The notes beneath the pieces are model-generated. The model did no database searches. It was not told the DNA's origin and saw nothing but the letters and a program-made list of their open reading frames with translations. This document shows positions 1 to 10,489 of a DNA stretch of 64,000 nt, one piece after another. Made by a program: the position numbers and the translations under genes. Positions within the stretch are counted from its first letter, which is position 1. Each line of letters begins with the position of its first letter. The stretch comes from Clytia hemisphaerica (lineage: Eukaryota > Cnidaria > Hydrozoa > Leptothecata > Clytiidae), in assembly GCA_902728285.1 (NCBI GenBank), contig CACVBU010000194.1, forward strand, positions 62,001-126,000, read 5' to 3'.

Positions 1-535
1 CCTACCAGAAATTATAAAAATCTATCTGGATGACATTGTCATAAAGAGTGAGACCGTGAGTGATCACCTTGATCATCTAAATTATACGTTCGAAATTTTT
101 GAAAGGAAAAGAATAGAAGGTCTCGAGAGGCCTGTGGCCTATCAAGGGAGAGCCCTTATCCCAGCCGAGACGAGATACTCTTGGACGGAGCGCAAATTTT
201 TAGCAATAGTGTTTGCACTGAAGAATTTTCGTCCTTATATTTTTGGCACAGCGTTCAAAGTTTTTACAGACCACGCGCCTATAGTACCCTTAGTGCGAAC
301 AGCGGATCCAAAATCTAGATTAGCACGTTGGATCATGACTTTGCAAGAATATAATGTCACCCTTGCTTACCGACCGAGTAAAAAGAATGAAAATGCGGAT
401 GCCCTGTCTCGCAGGGAATATAGGAGTCTAAATATGTTGACGACTGCATCACAGTCTGAGACTTCTAACATGCAAATGCGGGACCTAGAATTAGTTCCGA
501 TGATCAACTACCTAAAAGACGAAAAGCTACCTTAA
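1..535 (+). pseudogene. Ty3/gypsy Pol remnant: end of reverse transcriptase and RNase H
   Basis: This is the 3' part of a gypsy-type Pol polyprotein, which copies retrotransposon RNA into DNA. The window opens inside the reverse transcriptase: the catalytic YLDD box is encoded at 23-34, in frame with what follows. Soon after (about 110-130) the reading jumps to an RNase H-like domain, with AYQGRAL, TERKFLAI, FTDHAPI and a final NENADALSRR, so most of the RT thumb and connection region has been lost by an in-frame deletion. The frame ends with TAA at 533-535 and the integrase part follows in another frame. Inference: an old, inactive copy cut by the window edge. Confidence 0.85.
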
Positions 536-561
536 AAGGGCAATGGGATCGGAAAGTAATC

Positions 562-1059
562 TTGAGCTGTGATCACTACTTTCTTAGCCGTGAAGGGGTC
601 CTGTTCAAATTAGATGACGAGTGTGTAGAGTGCTCAAAGCTTGCAGTTCCTGTTCAATCGAGAGAAGAGGTTTTGATTTGGATCCATGACTGGGTTCACC
701 ACTTTGGGATAAATAAGACCTTCAATAAGATAATGAAGAAGTATGTATGGCCAGGTCTTTGGAAACAAGTTTCGATTTGGGTGGCCTCGTGTGAGACGTG
801 TGCTAAAAAGAAAAATCCAAATAAGATACCTTATCAAATTTTGTCTCTTCCGAATGCAGAAAGGTTTACTCGTTGGGGAATCGACTGTCTCGAGCTGTTC
901 AAACGGACTGAGCAAGTCTTTACAGAGATATTTTCGAAACGGCCAGAGGCAGTACCAACTAGCCATACCAGAGCCCCTCTGGTAGCCAGGATAATCCTCG
1001 AAAAAATTGTCTTTCGATTTGGAGCCCCAACTCACCTATTTTCCGATAGATTTTATTGA
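562..1059 (+). pseudogene. Ty3/gypsy integrase remnant
   Basis: This continues the Pol remnant upstream. The first third carries an H-H-C-C zinc-binding arrangement (His residues in the segment WIHDWVHHFG, then CETC about 35 residues later), typical of retrotransposon integrase. The catalytic core starts with WGID and then skips directly to a C-terminal core piece ending in FSDRFY, so the middle of the core, including sequence between the first and second catalytic Asp, is deleted. The frame stops at 1059. It cannot encode an active integrase. Gypsy assignment rests on order (RT, RNase H, integrase) and motif style. Confidence 0.8.
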
Positions 1060-1291
1060 CAATGAAAAAAATGAATTATTGAAAATGAAAATTTCTTGAA
1101 AATTGAAAGAATCCATTTTGATGTGAAAAATCGAAGTATGCACACTGTTAATGTTAATATTAATTTTAATGTATAAATTCTTTAAAGTCGAAAAAGAGTG
1201 TACAAATCTGTACTAGCTTTAAAGCTGATAGAGTTCGACTGCCTATTTTACAAAATGAATCATTCATCATCATCTGTAGACGATTTATAGT

Positions 1292-2313
1292 CTACATCAT
1301 ATGTTGACGCCCAATCGCTGACGATTTATTCTGTAGAGTATTTTGTTTTATAATTTGAAGATATTCTTTTTTGGTTTTGTAATTTTTAACGATGCGTAGT
1401 TTTGTTTTTGGGCTTCCTCTTACGCGCCAGTTGAAATCTTTATTGTTATTGTCTTTATTAAGTTTCTTTGCTTGTTCGTGCATCTCCTTTATCTTTATTC
1501 GTTTGTTGATTGTGAAATCTCCCGTGATACTTACCTGAAAGAAAAAGTTTCTTTCAGCATGTGTAAATTCTTCATGGTAAGATCTTTGTAATGCTGACTT
1601 TAAGAGGACGGCCATTCTTTGTTTTTCTGTCTCCTAATCTGTGGTGAGTAACATTTATTTCTGGAACATTGATGTCTTCCAGGAGTTCTCGGAACAGAAT
1701 TATGTCATATTTTACTCCATTTTCTTCTTCTTCCTTATCTGGGCCTGAATATTCGAGAAACCCGTGAACGATAATCCTCAGTTTTCTAAAGTCTATGTCT
1801 ATCTTTTCACTTTCTTCCTTCCGTTTTTGTACTTCGGCACATCTTAAGTCTTCTCTGTGCTTCTTTGTAATTTCAGCGTATGTTTTCTCTGATGTCTCCG
1901 TCATTATTTCTGTTGTGTGCCTAATTTCCTCCAGTATCGTGTTCCTTGTTTTTCCCTCCATTTCTTGTAGTTTTCCTGCCAGAAAAGTTTTGAGGTCATT
2001 TTTGATGGAATCACGGGTTTTGGTGTTGGTTTTGACCTCATTGTTCAGTTTTTGTATGACGTCGTTGAGTGTTTTTTCCCACTTTATTTCTTAGGTTCTT
2101 CGTTATTCGGACGCAGTTTGAACATAAGTAATGATCGTTATAGGATGTCACGAATATTTGTAAATGATACAAAGGTAGCTGTGTGCACTCATAATGAACT
2201 CATCTTTTACATTTTTTGCATGTTAAGCGATCCAGGTCTTCGTTATTGGTACATCTTGACGGCGTGAAAGCCTGAGGTGGCGAGGCTGCTTCGAAAGGTT
2301 GATCTTTATCCAT
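1292..2313 (-). pseudogene. Non-LTR retrotransposon ORF1-like RNA-binding protein, frameshifted
   Basis: Reading leftward from an ATG at 2313, the protein begins with a short Pro/Ser-rich stretch and a CKKC pair (about 2215-2230), suggesting a zinc finger. The frame then breaks repeatedly. It resumes as a charged, coiled-coil-like region (2060-1870) and a domain of the kind found in LINE ORF1 proteins: RIIVHGFLE, HHRLGDR, GRPLKVSI, then after a frameshift near 1600 LLKSALQRS, AERNFFFQV and FNWRVRG. Such proteins coat LINE RNA. At least two frameshifts and several stops make it non-functional. No ORF2 was found beside it. The leader is the repeat at 2330-2432. Family placement is by motif style only. 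Confidence 0.6.
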
Positions 2314-2329
2314 TTTGATGTTTGTAAGT

Positions 2330-2432
2330 ATAATGTGAGAGTTTAAACACAATGGGTATTGTTTAACATGAATAGAAAAATGAATAGGCATTGTTTTAGA
2401 GCAGAAATGAATAGGCATTGTGTTTACTTTAT
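2330..2432 (-). repeat. 5' leader repeat of the ORF1 remnant (inverted copy of 6330-6530)
   Basis: Read on the minus strand, this runs from a GAGATAAAGTAAACACAAT block through two units of a 27-bp repeat (CAATGCCTATTCATTT core) to CACATTATA, immediately before the ORF1 start codon. The same string, with five repeat units, lies in opposite orientation at 6330-6530. Inference: a shared 5' UTR of one element family. Confidence 0.7.
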
Positions 2433-2558
2433 CTCAATAAATATTAAAACAAAAAGGGAATGGAATGAACTAAAAATGAATGGCTATTGTTCTCATGATG
2501 TCTATAAATTTCAAAAATTAAGTTTATCTAAACATATCAAGCTCTAAGATAAAATTGA

Positions 2559-3095
2559 ATCATATCAGCTGCAGAAGTAAAGATTGATCAAGAAAAATTA
2601 AAAGAAGAAGAAATTACACGAAATATCAATAAATGGCAACAATATAATAAAGACTCGCAGAGAAAAATAAACACAACATTTGCAAGACACAAAATAGGAA
2701 AAAGAAAGACGATTTACTCGTTACGCCAATATCATACCAACCAACAAAACTTTGGTCAATTGGTGATTTTATCAAGAAACAACATCAAATGTCTAAAAGA
2801 AGACTTTGAAAAGATTTTGGAAGAAGCAAATCACAAACAAGAAAAGAAGAAGAAGAAAGAATCACCAACATCAGACTAATAATTGAAATACAAAGATGAT
2901 ATGATTCTGATGTTTTTGGAACAAATGAATAATAAAGTTTTTGACGTGAAAAAAGAAATGTGTGAGGGATGTTTGGAAGATTGTCTGATGACAGAAGCAA
3001 AAGAATTTTTAGAGGATGCATTCTCAAACCTCATCATAGTGGTTGACGAAGAAGAAGCAAATCAAATACGTTTCGAAGTTTTATTAAGAAGGTAA
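2559..3095 (+). pseudogene. Uncharacterised coding remnant, Lys/Glu-rich, two parts in one frame
   Basis: One frame is open for 106 codons from 2559 to a TAA at 2877-2879, without an ATG. After a second TAA it reopens for 71 codons to 3095. The first part is basic and helical-looking, contains KIGKRKTIYSLRQYH and ends in five Lys before ESPTSD; the second is acidic with two CxxC-like Cys pairs (CEGC, CLEDC). A possible splice acceptor (ATATCAG) precedes the first part, so it may be an exon. No family recognised. The double stop could equally mark the end of one gene and a degraded neighbour. Confidence 0.4.
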
Positions 3096-3162
3096 GCTAA
3101 ATAAAATTAAAATGGAAAAATCTTCAAGAATTTTTTATTTGATCGTTCGTTCAAGTGGCTAA

Positions 3163-3258
3163 GAAAAAGAAGAATCGATCATCGAATCAGATTCATCAGA
3201 TTCTTCAGATTCGTCAGATTCTTCATATTCATCAGATTCTTCATCATCATTATCGTGA
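3163..3258 (+). pseudogene. Ser/Asp-rich short coding segment
   Basis: A 31-codon open segment encodes repeated Asp-Ser-Ser units (DSSDSSDSSDSS) before a TGA; in the same frame the reading continues as SKIQFT. The same protein segment occurs at 29243-29449, where it runs on without a stop into a basic tail. The shared SKIQFT after the repeats shows common ancestry rather than chance low complexity. Such DSS repeats resemble casein-kinase target tracts. Function unknown. Confidence 0.4.
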
Positions 3259-3259
3259 T

Positions 3260-3970
3260 CAAAAATTCAATTCACGAGTAGTAGTGAGCGGAGGAGGGGT
3301 TGTGGGACAGCACCCCCCCCCAACGATAGAATTGGTAAGGGAATGACAGTTTTTTTATGGGACCCCTGACTTCGTGATGACCCGCACCACGAGCTTAAAA
3401 AACGCGTTTTCGGCACCAAGGCATGTACCTCGCCCCAAAGCGTTGTCTGAAAAGGTCGATGGGTAATTTCCCTTTGACCATTTCCAACAATTTTAATAAA
3501 GGAACAAAAGAGTATGCTGTTTAAACGAAGAACATTATTTTTGAGATGAGAAGACGAAACAAGAAAATCTCATACAGTTGAATAAATGAGTAGGAATACG
3601 CATGCTTATGATATATTATATAGTCGCCACAATTAAAGAAACGATAAAACTGATTCCTTAAAACAAAAAAATTATATCTAATTTTAAGTGTGGGGTGAGC
3701 TAAAGTGTAAGTCTAGTAGTGATTTAGAGGTAAGTAAAGTAACTTAAATTCCTAAATAAAAGCAAAGGTAGTAAAAATGACTACATAATTAAGTAATATC
3801 AAAATATAGAAACAATTTTCATTTATGTATTAATGTTAATTTAAGAAATTTTGCACCAAAGCTCTGTTATGGACAGGTGATAGAAATAAGGTTTAAAGGT
3901 AAATTTGAAACCACAAGTAAACAAAAATGCAAAAGTGGTTCAGGAAATCACTAAATTGGACTTATTCTTA
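3260..3970. other. No gene seen
   Basis: AT-rich DNA after a C-rich tract at about 3310-3322. I see no convincing coding frame or structured element. Confidence 0.5.
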
Positions 3971-3972
3971 AA

Positions 3973-4107
3973 TGTGCGTGGTCCGATTTGATTAAGGAAT
4001 AGTCTTTCCAGATGGAACGCCCGATGTCTCGGTCAACATCGAAAGGTTCTCGTGTACCTAAAACATGGGACTTTGATCACATTCTAAAATAGAATTGACC
4101 ACGCACA
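3973..4107. repeat. Short inverted-repeat element, 135 bp
   Basis: TGTGCGTGGTC at 3973-3983 is matched exactly by its reverse complement GACCACGCACA at 4097-4107. The interior is more GC-rich than the flanks. It could be a small MITE or a structured RNA gene; no target duplication is evident. Confidence 0.45.
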
Positions 4108-4373
4108 CTTTTTACTATAGCTAAATTTTGCAATAATTACTATTTTTATTTGATTTGATTATTTGTATACGTAGATTTTCATGTGAAAAAACTTTTTTCG
4201 AGGAAAAGAAGGTTTTAGAAGATATTTATCTATGGGAGTAGAGGGACAATTCTTTAGTAGGACAAATAAAAAAAAATTGCACCTGCACGTCGGGGTTCCT
4301 TTGAAAGTGACTACTAAACAAAGATATTTAATTGCATAATTCTTTTCAAAGAGTTAACACGAAAAAAGAAATA

Positions 4374-5561
4374 ATGGCAAGCAACAGTGTTCCAATATGG
4401 ACGGGTAAGGAAACTTTATTTTTTATATTTAGAAATCGATAAATATCCTTTAATCAAATAGTTTGAGGCGAGTAAGCGGTGCTAAGTATAAGTAAGTAGT
4501 TCAGTACTTGTGTGGTATTATAAAATAGAATATAGGAACTTATTTTACATTCTATTATTTCAGGTCGTGGAGGTTTTTCGACGTAAAAATCCTCAAAACT
4601 GAGGAAGACCTTAACAAAAATAATGCCCTCGCATTTTATGATTTTTTCCGTGTGCAGATTCTTTTCATAAAATTTTGAAAAGAGGGAATAGAATAAACAA
4701 TCTTGAAGGCTGCTTCTTGATGTGGAAATCTATTTTAATGCTTTTGGAACAGATAAAAGAAACCAAGGATTTTGATTTTCAAGTTACTTATCCACACAAC
4801 AGAGCGAGGTTTATTTCGCTGAGATTCTGGACTGTACTTGATTCTATGTGTCTGTAAGAAGAATTAGCCGCATCAAAATGCAAATAACATTCTTGATAAA
4901 CTGGGAAAAAGTTTGATGAAATCAAGGACTTCGATGCAGTTATTTCGGAATTCACTTTATTTCGCTTATATAAAATTTATTTAAAAACTAGGAAAATGTA
5001 TCATTACAATGTGTAATGTTTTTAATTTTTAATTTTTTTAGACTGAGTGAATGTACGACTTCAATTACAAAAATTTATGATTTAGAAGGAAACTTGATAG
5101 AAGAAGTACAGATGTAGCCAAGTTTGAATAAGAACTGGTTACATTTTTGCATTTGATGCACGGAAACAATAAGATTAAATTAGAGTTGCTTTATGAATCA
5201 AAGAATGATGAAGGCAATACTACAGCAGACCATTTTCTAAAGAAAAGTATAGTATTAAATTCAAATGAAATAAGAGGATGATTTAGGGACATTAGAAAGA
5301 AATCTAAAAGAAAAGTGTATGGTAAACATTGTTTCAAGAGTGTCTAATTAATGTCTATATTTCAGGCGATTCGTTTTCCCCCACATGAGGTTTAGACGCT
5401 AAAATGAACAACCACCTTCACTCATTACACTGAGTATAATCAACGACATTAAAAACCGCGGACTTGATGGCCCATACCCACATGAATATCATGCTATACG
5501 TATGTTCTTACCCAAGATGGTAAAGGAGCTAGAGAGATGGGACTGGGACCCGTTTGTGTAA
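4374..5561 (+). pseudogene. Uncharacterised multi-exon gene remnant
   Basis: ATG at 4374 opens a short first exon (begins MASNSVPIWTG) that ends at a good donor, GGTAAGG. A TTTCAG acceptor near 4563 leads to a second exon with a stop soon after the join and at least one frameshift; its later part encodes CFLMWKSILMLLEQIKETKD and FISLRFWTVL and ends at a donor TCTGTAAGA near 4852. An acceptor TTTTTTTAG near 5040 continues in phase into TSITKIYDLEGNLIEEVQM. A last open stretch to 5561 follows another TTTCAG near 5365 and contains GLDGPYPHEYHAIRMFLPKM and ERWDWDPF. Splice sites and conserved-looking peptides argue for a real gene that has decayed. No family recognised. Confidence 0.45.
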
Positions 5562-6325
5562 TTTACGATGCGCGATCAAACGATTCACGATGCATGATGC
5601 ACGATCCATGCATGATTTAAGTCGATTTATGTTAGTTATTCTAATTATGCACGAATAAGTTTTCACAATGCTAGCTACAAACATCATATAACAATAACGA
5701 AAAAAAAAATTAAAAAAGAAGGGGAAATAATTTATCATAGTCAGAATGATTAAAATAACTTATATCTTCTGTGTAGAAAAACCAAGAGAAAGAAAATGTT
5801 CGCCGCATGCCTCACTTTTTAAAATGAAAGAAAAAGCCTTGACGTCTTAGAAAAGTTTTGGCGCGAAAAATTTATTAAAAGAAAACTCATTGTACGTTTA
5901 TTATTATTTTAAAAACAATCATTGGCTACATTACTTTTGGCATGTTCTTATAAAAGCCTTTCACCAACTGAATTGCAACTGGTGTTTTTATTTATTTGAT
6001 TTTTTTTTCTGTTTGATGATCAAGTCAATTCATTTGATCTTTCTCAAAAAAGGTGAGTTTATGCGGCGTTTATACACGCGCCAGGAGGGGGGGTAAATGT
6101 TCAGTGTTGTGACCCATGGCCGGTGGGGCGGTGGTTTTTCGAAGTATCATTATACAAATTTTTTGTATATCTTTTCTTTTAATTCGTTTAAAGATGATCC
6201 GTTGGATTTCGTATAAAAGGTATTGTACGGTCTTGAAAAATTTGAATTTGTATATCTTTTGCTGTACCTCATAGTTTTTGTCCACGTTTGGAAAAACTTT
6301 AATGTTGAAGAAGAATACAGGTGTT
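5562..6325. other. No gene seen
   Basis: AT-rich, with a short run of overlapping self-complementary ATGCATGATGCACGATC-like motifs at about 5568-5620. A minus-strand open frame across 6070-6500 is an artefact of the minisatellite. Confidence 0.5.
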
Positions 6326-6329
6326 TTCG

Positions 6330-6530
6330 GTCTTTTTGTTGAGATAAAGTAAACACAATACCTATTCATTTCTACTCTAACACAATGCCTATTCATTTCT
6401 ACTCTAACACAATGCCTATTCATTTCTGCTCTAACACAATGCCTATTCATTTCTGCTCTAACACAATGCCTATTCATTTTTCTATTCATGTTAAACAATA
6501 CCATTGTGTTTAAACTCTCACATTATACCT
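6330..6530 (+). repeat. 27-bp minisatellite within an element leader
   Basis: Five units of CACAATGCCTATTCATTTCT plus an (A/G)CTCTAA tail repeat head-to-tail between about 6354 and 6490, flanked by GAGATAAAGTAAACA on the left and TTTAAACTCTCACATTATA on the right. It is the inverted, longer version of 2330-2432 (two units there). The copy-number difference shows slippage within one leader family. Confidence 0.8.
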
Positions 6531-6545
6531 ACTGATGTTATTTTC

Positions 6546-7018
6546 ATGAATTTTGATAATGCTTATCGAACCATGAATATCCCAACCGGACCAATCTTAT
6601 TGTGTACTAAAAGGAAACACTAAATGTGTATGAAGAACAGGTCTTTACGAATACCCATTCATGATTAGACAATTGAAATTTCATCTATCGATTTAAATTG
6701 TTCAATCAGGTGAAGCAAGGATCAAAGTGAACGCAAAAGAAATTTACAAGATATTTCAAATGGCATTTTTGACGGAATCCTAGAAGAGCAAAGACGAATG
6801 AAAAGCGTGATTTGCCAGAAAGATCCATTAATCAAGAGCCCGAAGTACTCACATCGTCACTGGAAGAGAACGAAAAAGAATTTGAGAGATTAAAGAAACT
6901 CAAGAAGAATAAGACCGATCAAATCAAGCAATTACAAAGACGCATCCTTAACCACGATAAGCTAATCCTTCAGCACCATCGAAGGATTACCCATCTCTTG
7001 AAGCCTTCGCAGCAGTAA
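6546..7018 (+). pseudogene. Uncharacterised remnant with a coiled-coil tail
   Basis: Downstream of the minisatellite leader, an ATG at 6546 encodes 25 residues (begins MNFDNAYRTMNIP). After a possible acceptor (TTCAATCAG, about 6710) come three short frames in succession, separated by frameshifts. The last (to 7018) encodes EENEKEFERLKKLKKNKTDQ, a heptad-like charged helix, and ends in a His/Arg-rich tail. The position after the shared leader suggests it belongs to the same mobile family as 1292-2313, but the proteins are not visibly alike. Confidence 0.35.
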
Positions 7019-7439
7019 GATAACTTTTCATATAACCTCCACCACTTTCTTTCACAAGTTTTGAACCTTGTTGAGTAAAGACAGAGGGGGTATTTTGAAC
7101 TTGTTCCACCAGACGTAATCAGAAAATATTTTTTGGGTGGTAAAATAATCGCAATTTTGAACCACCGTGTGTCAAAATGTTATATCGCCCATAACAATGT
7201 TGGATACTTCGTGTAAGGGAGTATCTAAAAAGCAGAATGATACGAGCTTTCAGTGGTATAAAGATTGTTTTAATCACGTATGAATTGATAAAGCATATAA
7301 CACAGGCTTAGTGATACGTGATCACGGAGTATGAGCAAAATAAGCTACGTTTGTCTGCCTATTATGATAAACGATATTTGACCACTTCTAGTAAAAATAA
7401 ACAAAGAAATTATAGCGACATTGAGGAAAAAAAACTTTT

Positions 7440-7740
7440 ACGTTTAAATTAGATCAAATAATAGAGAATTATTAATAATTGAATTGAAAAAAAAACAGTT
7501 CAGAGAAGCAAAAAATTGTTATATTTTAATTTAAAAAGCTGTAAAATAAACACGGCAAAGTGGGGACATTGTAAAGAAGAATTGAAAAACAAAAAAAGAA
7601 GACCCTGTTCGCCATAAAGGCGTGGTACAGGAATGGACGATTCTTTAGATGTGCAAAAATCATCACTTAACAACTGAATTAAAAAAATACTTTTTTTTAA
7701 AAAACAAACAAAATAAATCATGCTGAATTGTGTCTTGTGA
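7440..7740 (+). repeat. Direct repeat, copy 1 (partner 8215-8500)
   Basis: About 280 bp beginning ATTATTAATAATTGAATTG and including AAACACGGCAAAGTGGGG recurs with roughly 80-85% identity (by eye) at 8215-8500. No coding frame is shared intact. Confidence 0.6.
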
Positions 7741-8214
7741 ATAATGTCGATGAACTTAGGGGTAGAAAACTCAAACTTTGTGTCTGAAGTATCAATTCAT
7801 CAAGAAACGTGTGATTTTGTCAACTGCTATCTGTATTAAGAAGTTAATCATTAGAAAAGCTGATTTTCTGAACATGTTAGTGGAGAACGCTTAAAAGAGC
7901 GTGTTGCCGAGGCGCTGAATCATTGTATCTTCGTCACCTGAAGAACAAGAGAATTATAGAAAATTATTAATCAGTCAGTCAGGAAGAAAAGACACTTTTT
8001 TATTCTGCTACTGGCAGTTTCATGCCACTTTGGTGACAATCTTTAGGAAACTAAAAATAAAAAATATACGTTGCATTATCTATTTTGAAAAAACAATTCA
8101 ATAGCCTCTTTTGATATGACGTCAATATTACCGTCAAAAAGTTCAAGATCGAATGTCCGACGATGGCGACATTTCGGCATGATTTCAGAACATTATTTAT
8201 TTATTATTATTATA

Positions 8215-8500
8215 TAATTTAGAAAATTATTAATAATTGAATTGAAAAAAGAACAGTTAAGAGAAGCAAAAAAATTAATATTTCAATTTAGAAAGTTGTA
8301 AAGTAAACATGGCAAAGTGGGGGACTTGTATAGAAGAATTGACAAAACAAAGGCTGGATGGACGATTTTTGAGATTTGCAAAAATCAGCACAAAACGACT
8401 GAATTAAAAAAAGAATTATTGATTTTGTTGAAAAAACAAAGAAAATACATCATGGTGAACTTAAAGTTGTGTTACAATTTCAAAATCAAGAGACACTGTC
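8215..8500 (+). repeat. Direct repeat, copy 2 (partner 7440-7740)
   Basis: Second copy of the repeat at 7440-7740. Sequence equivalent to the downstream flank of copy 1 (TCGATGAACTTAGGGGTAG) reappears only at about 9083, so a roughly 550-bp block containing the putative LTR appears to interrupt this copy. Confidence 0.55.
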
Positions 8501-8642
8501 ATGGTGAAGAAACTAAAGAATAATCTAGAATCTAGAAAGAAGCTACGAAAATATGAATGTGTGTAAATTGTTAAAGACTTTCATTTCAAAAGAACATTTT
8601 CGTTTTACAAAAAAAAAACACTCCGAAGGAGCCAGTCGACGG

Positions 8643-9051
8643 TGTCAAAATAATTTATTGGCCACCGAGCGGTACGGCCCAGAAAGAGAAATTATGTATT
8701 AGATTTATTGGCATTGCTGAGTTAAACCCAGAGAAGGAAAAGACTGCGGAGTTGGGAATCTCCGCAGAGTGAAATAAAACCCAAGTCGTAATAATCTGCA
8801 GTGAACGGCGCATCCAGACGTGGATATTTTACAGACACTTTTGTTATATTTATTTGGTATTTGTAATTGTTGGTATCGTGTCTAAATAATGAGTATTATT
8901 ATGAACTAAATTCGTGTCCACTTTATTGAGCCTTGATCCAGGAACTCCATCTCCTGCCTTCTAGCGGTAGTTAGGCCGGTATCTGGGACAACTATTAAAT
9001 ATAAATTTTGTTGTTAGCGGTTCCTGACCTGCGCAGTCGGGGACCACGACA
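8643..9051 (+). repeat. Putative retrotransposon LTR
   Basis: A 409-bp, relatively GC-rich block starts TGTCAAAATAATTT and ends CCACGACA, giving the inverted TGTC...GACA ends expected of an LTR. It lies within an interrupted repeat and upstream of a gypsy Gag-protease remnant. No second copy is present in the window and no target duplication was found, so it may be a solo LTR. Confidence 0.4.
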
Positions 9052-9381
9052 ACACACCAGTTTTAGAAGGTTTTACATAATATCGATAAACTTAGAGGTA
9101 GCATGAAAATATAAACGACTGGACATCATCTCCTTTGTATTTTTGTATTAAGCTCTGCTAGCTCCTAGTCGCGAGAGAAAAACGTCCCATTAAAGAGATT
9201 GAAAACATCAAGGGACGTTCGAAATTTCAGCACAAACAAGACATTTGTTGATAACGTCGAATTTAATTACTGTTCGCCTTGCTTAACTGTGGCTATCATT
9301 GATTAATCACCATTAAGCACTAACGAACCTACATTCCTTTTTCCGACATCAGAGTATGGTGTTTTATTAGGATTTTGAGGA

Positions 9382-10486
9382 ATGTACGACAACTATGTTT
9401 ATTGTGCGAGTGTTACTCCTCCGCCTCCCGCGAAGCAGAACCTTCGGCGAGGGAGAAGCTCATTGTGCGACGATTCTGAATTATTATTCAGCGAAAGGGA
9501 AAATACCGAATCAGATTCAAAACTGTCGGCTGACGAAATGGAAGGCGGACGGGCTTGGTGGGCGATAGTAGACGAAGGCCAGTGGATGATAAACAAGCTG
9601 ACGTTGCCGCCTTAATGCGAGAAATAGACTGTCTGAGCCAGGGTAATAAAAGATCGGATGGACTTCAGGTTTGGGCCTCGGTATAGCCAAACTTGCAAGA
9701 AATGTGGCAGGTTCGGTCACTCGACGGCAGCATATCGAGCTTCAGGACAGTATAACCTAAATTGTTGGAATTGTGGTAAATAAGGACACAAAGCCACCAA
9801 TTGTCAGAGCAATGCAAATGAGGTGAGGTATCTTGAAGGAGCCGACGACTGGGCCCTCCGTTGAGATCAGAGGGACAGATCACAGCCCTATGCAACTCCG
9901 GAGCACAGGTGTCAGTCATTTCAGCTTCACTCTCAGAAGAACTGGAACTAACAGTCACCAAGCCAATAAATGAAAAAGCAAGAGGAATAAGTGGAAGGTA
10001 TCTACAAATAATTGGTATTACGTATGTAGAGCTGATCATCGCCAATAAGTCGTTTCCAGTCAAAGTGATAAAAAATGTCACTCATCTGCTTCTACTTTGG
10101 AACGACTTTTTGCAGCAGCACCTTAGTACCAACTCTCTGAATCACAAGGTAGTCACGTTTAGCAGACAGGTACCTCTACTTGCCTTCACAGCTTGTTCTT
10201 TCCCCCAGCTTGGCGTAACCCACATAACCTTGCTTCCACACGCCCCCATCGATGTAAGAGCTGTGGCAAGATTAGAAGAGGGTGTGAAAATTCTAATCTC
10301 CAACCGTACAAATAAAAGCGTCGAAATCTGCCAGGGTGGTATGGTGATATTCGAAGAAGGGGGCGGGGATTCCAGACCCTGGCAATCTAGCAATTGGAAA
10401 AGAGGAGATTGCTCATTTGGGTTTTGAACAGTTCATCGAGGAAAACACTCGCTTAATCCTGACTAGGGTTCAGAAAGCCAAATAAA
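9382..10486 (+). pseudogene. Ty3/gypsy Gag-protease remnant
   Basis: The first frame (9382-9615) is Gag-like with no clear motif. Next comes a nucleocapsid region: CKKCGRFGHSTAAY (a CCHC knuckle whose last Cys has become Tyr) and a second knuckle CWNCGK...GHKATNC broken by a stop (9781). The frame at 9861-10427 is a retropepsin: the usual D-S/T-G-A active site reads CNSGAQVSVIS, so the catalytic Asp has become Asn, and the flap-side LLLWNDFLQQH matches the family LLG-DFL pattern. A frameshift near 10390 moves reading to a frame ending at 10486. No RT follows. A dead Gag-Pro fragment. Confidence 0.75.
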
Positions 10487-10489
10487 GAA

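Noticed and set aside
634..1035. Minus-strand and alternative plus-strand frames over the integrase remnant
   Set aside because: Shadows of the recognisable integrase frame.
6070..6504. A 144-codon minus-strand frame with repeated MNRHCVRAE units
   Set aside because: The 27-bp minisatellite period is a multiple of three, so it reads through in any stop-free frame; the repeat is non-coding leader sequence.
8643..10486. A complete gypsy element from the putative LTR to the Gag-protease frame
   Set aside because: There is no second LTR and no RT or integrase, and a repeat interruption lies between the two, so the LTR and remnant may be unrelated.
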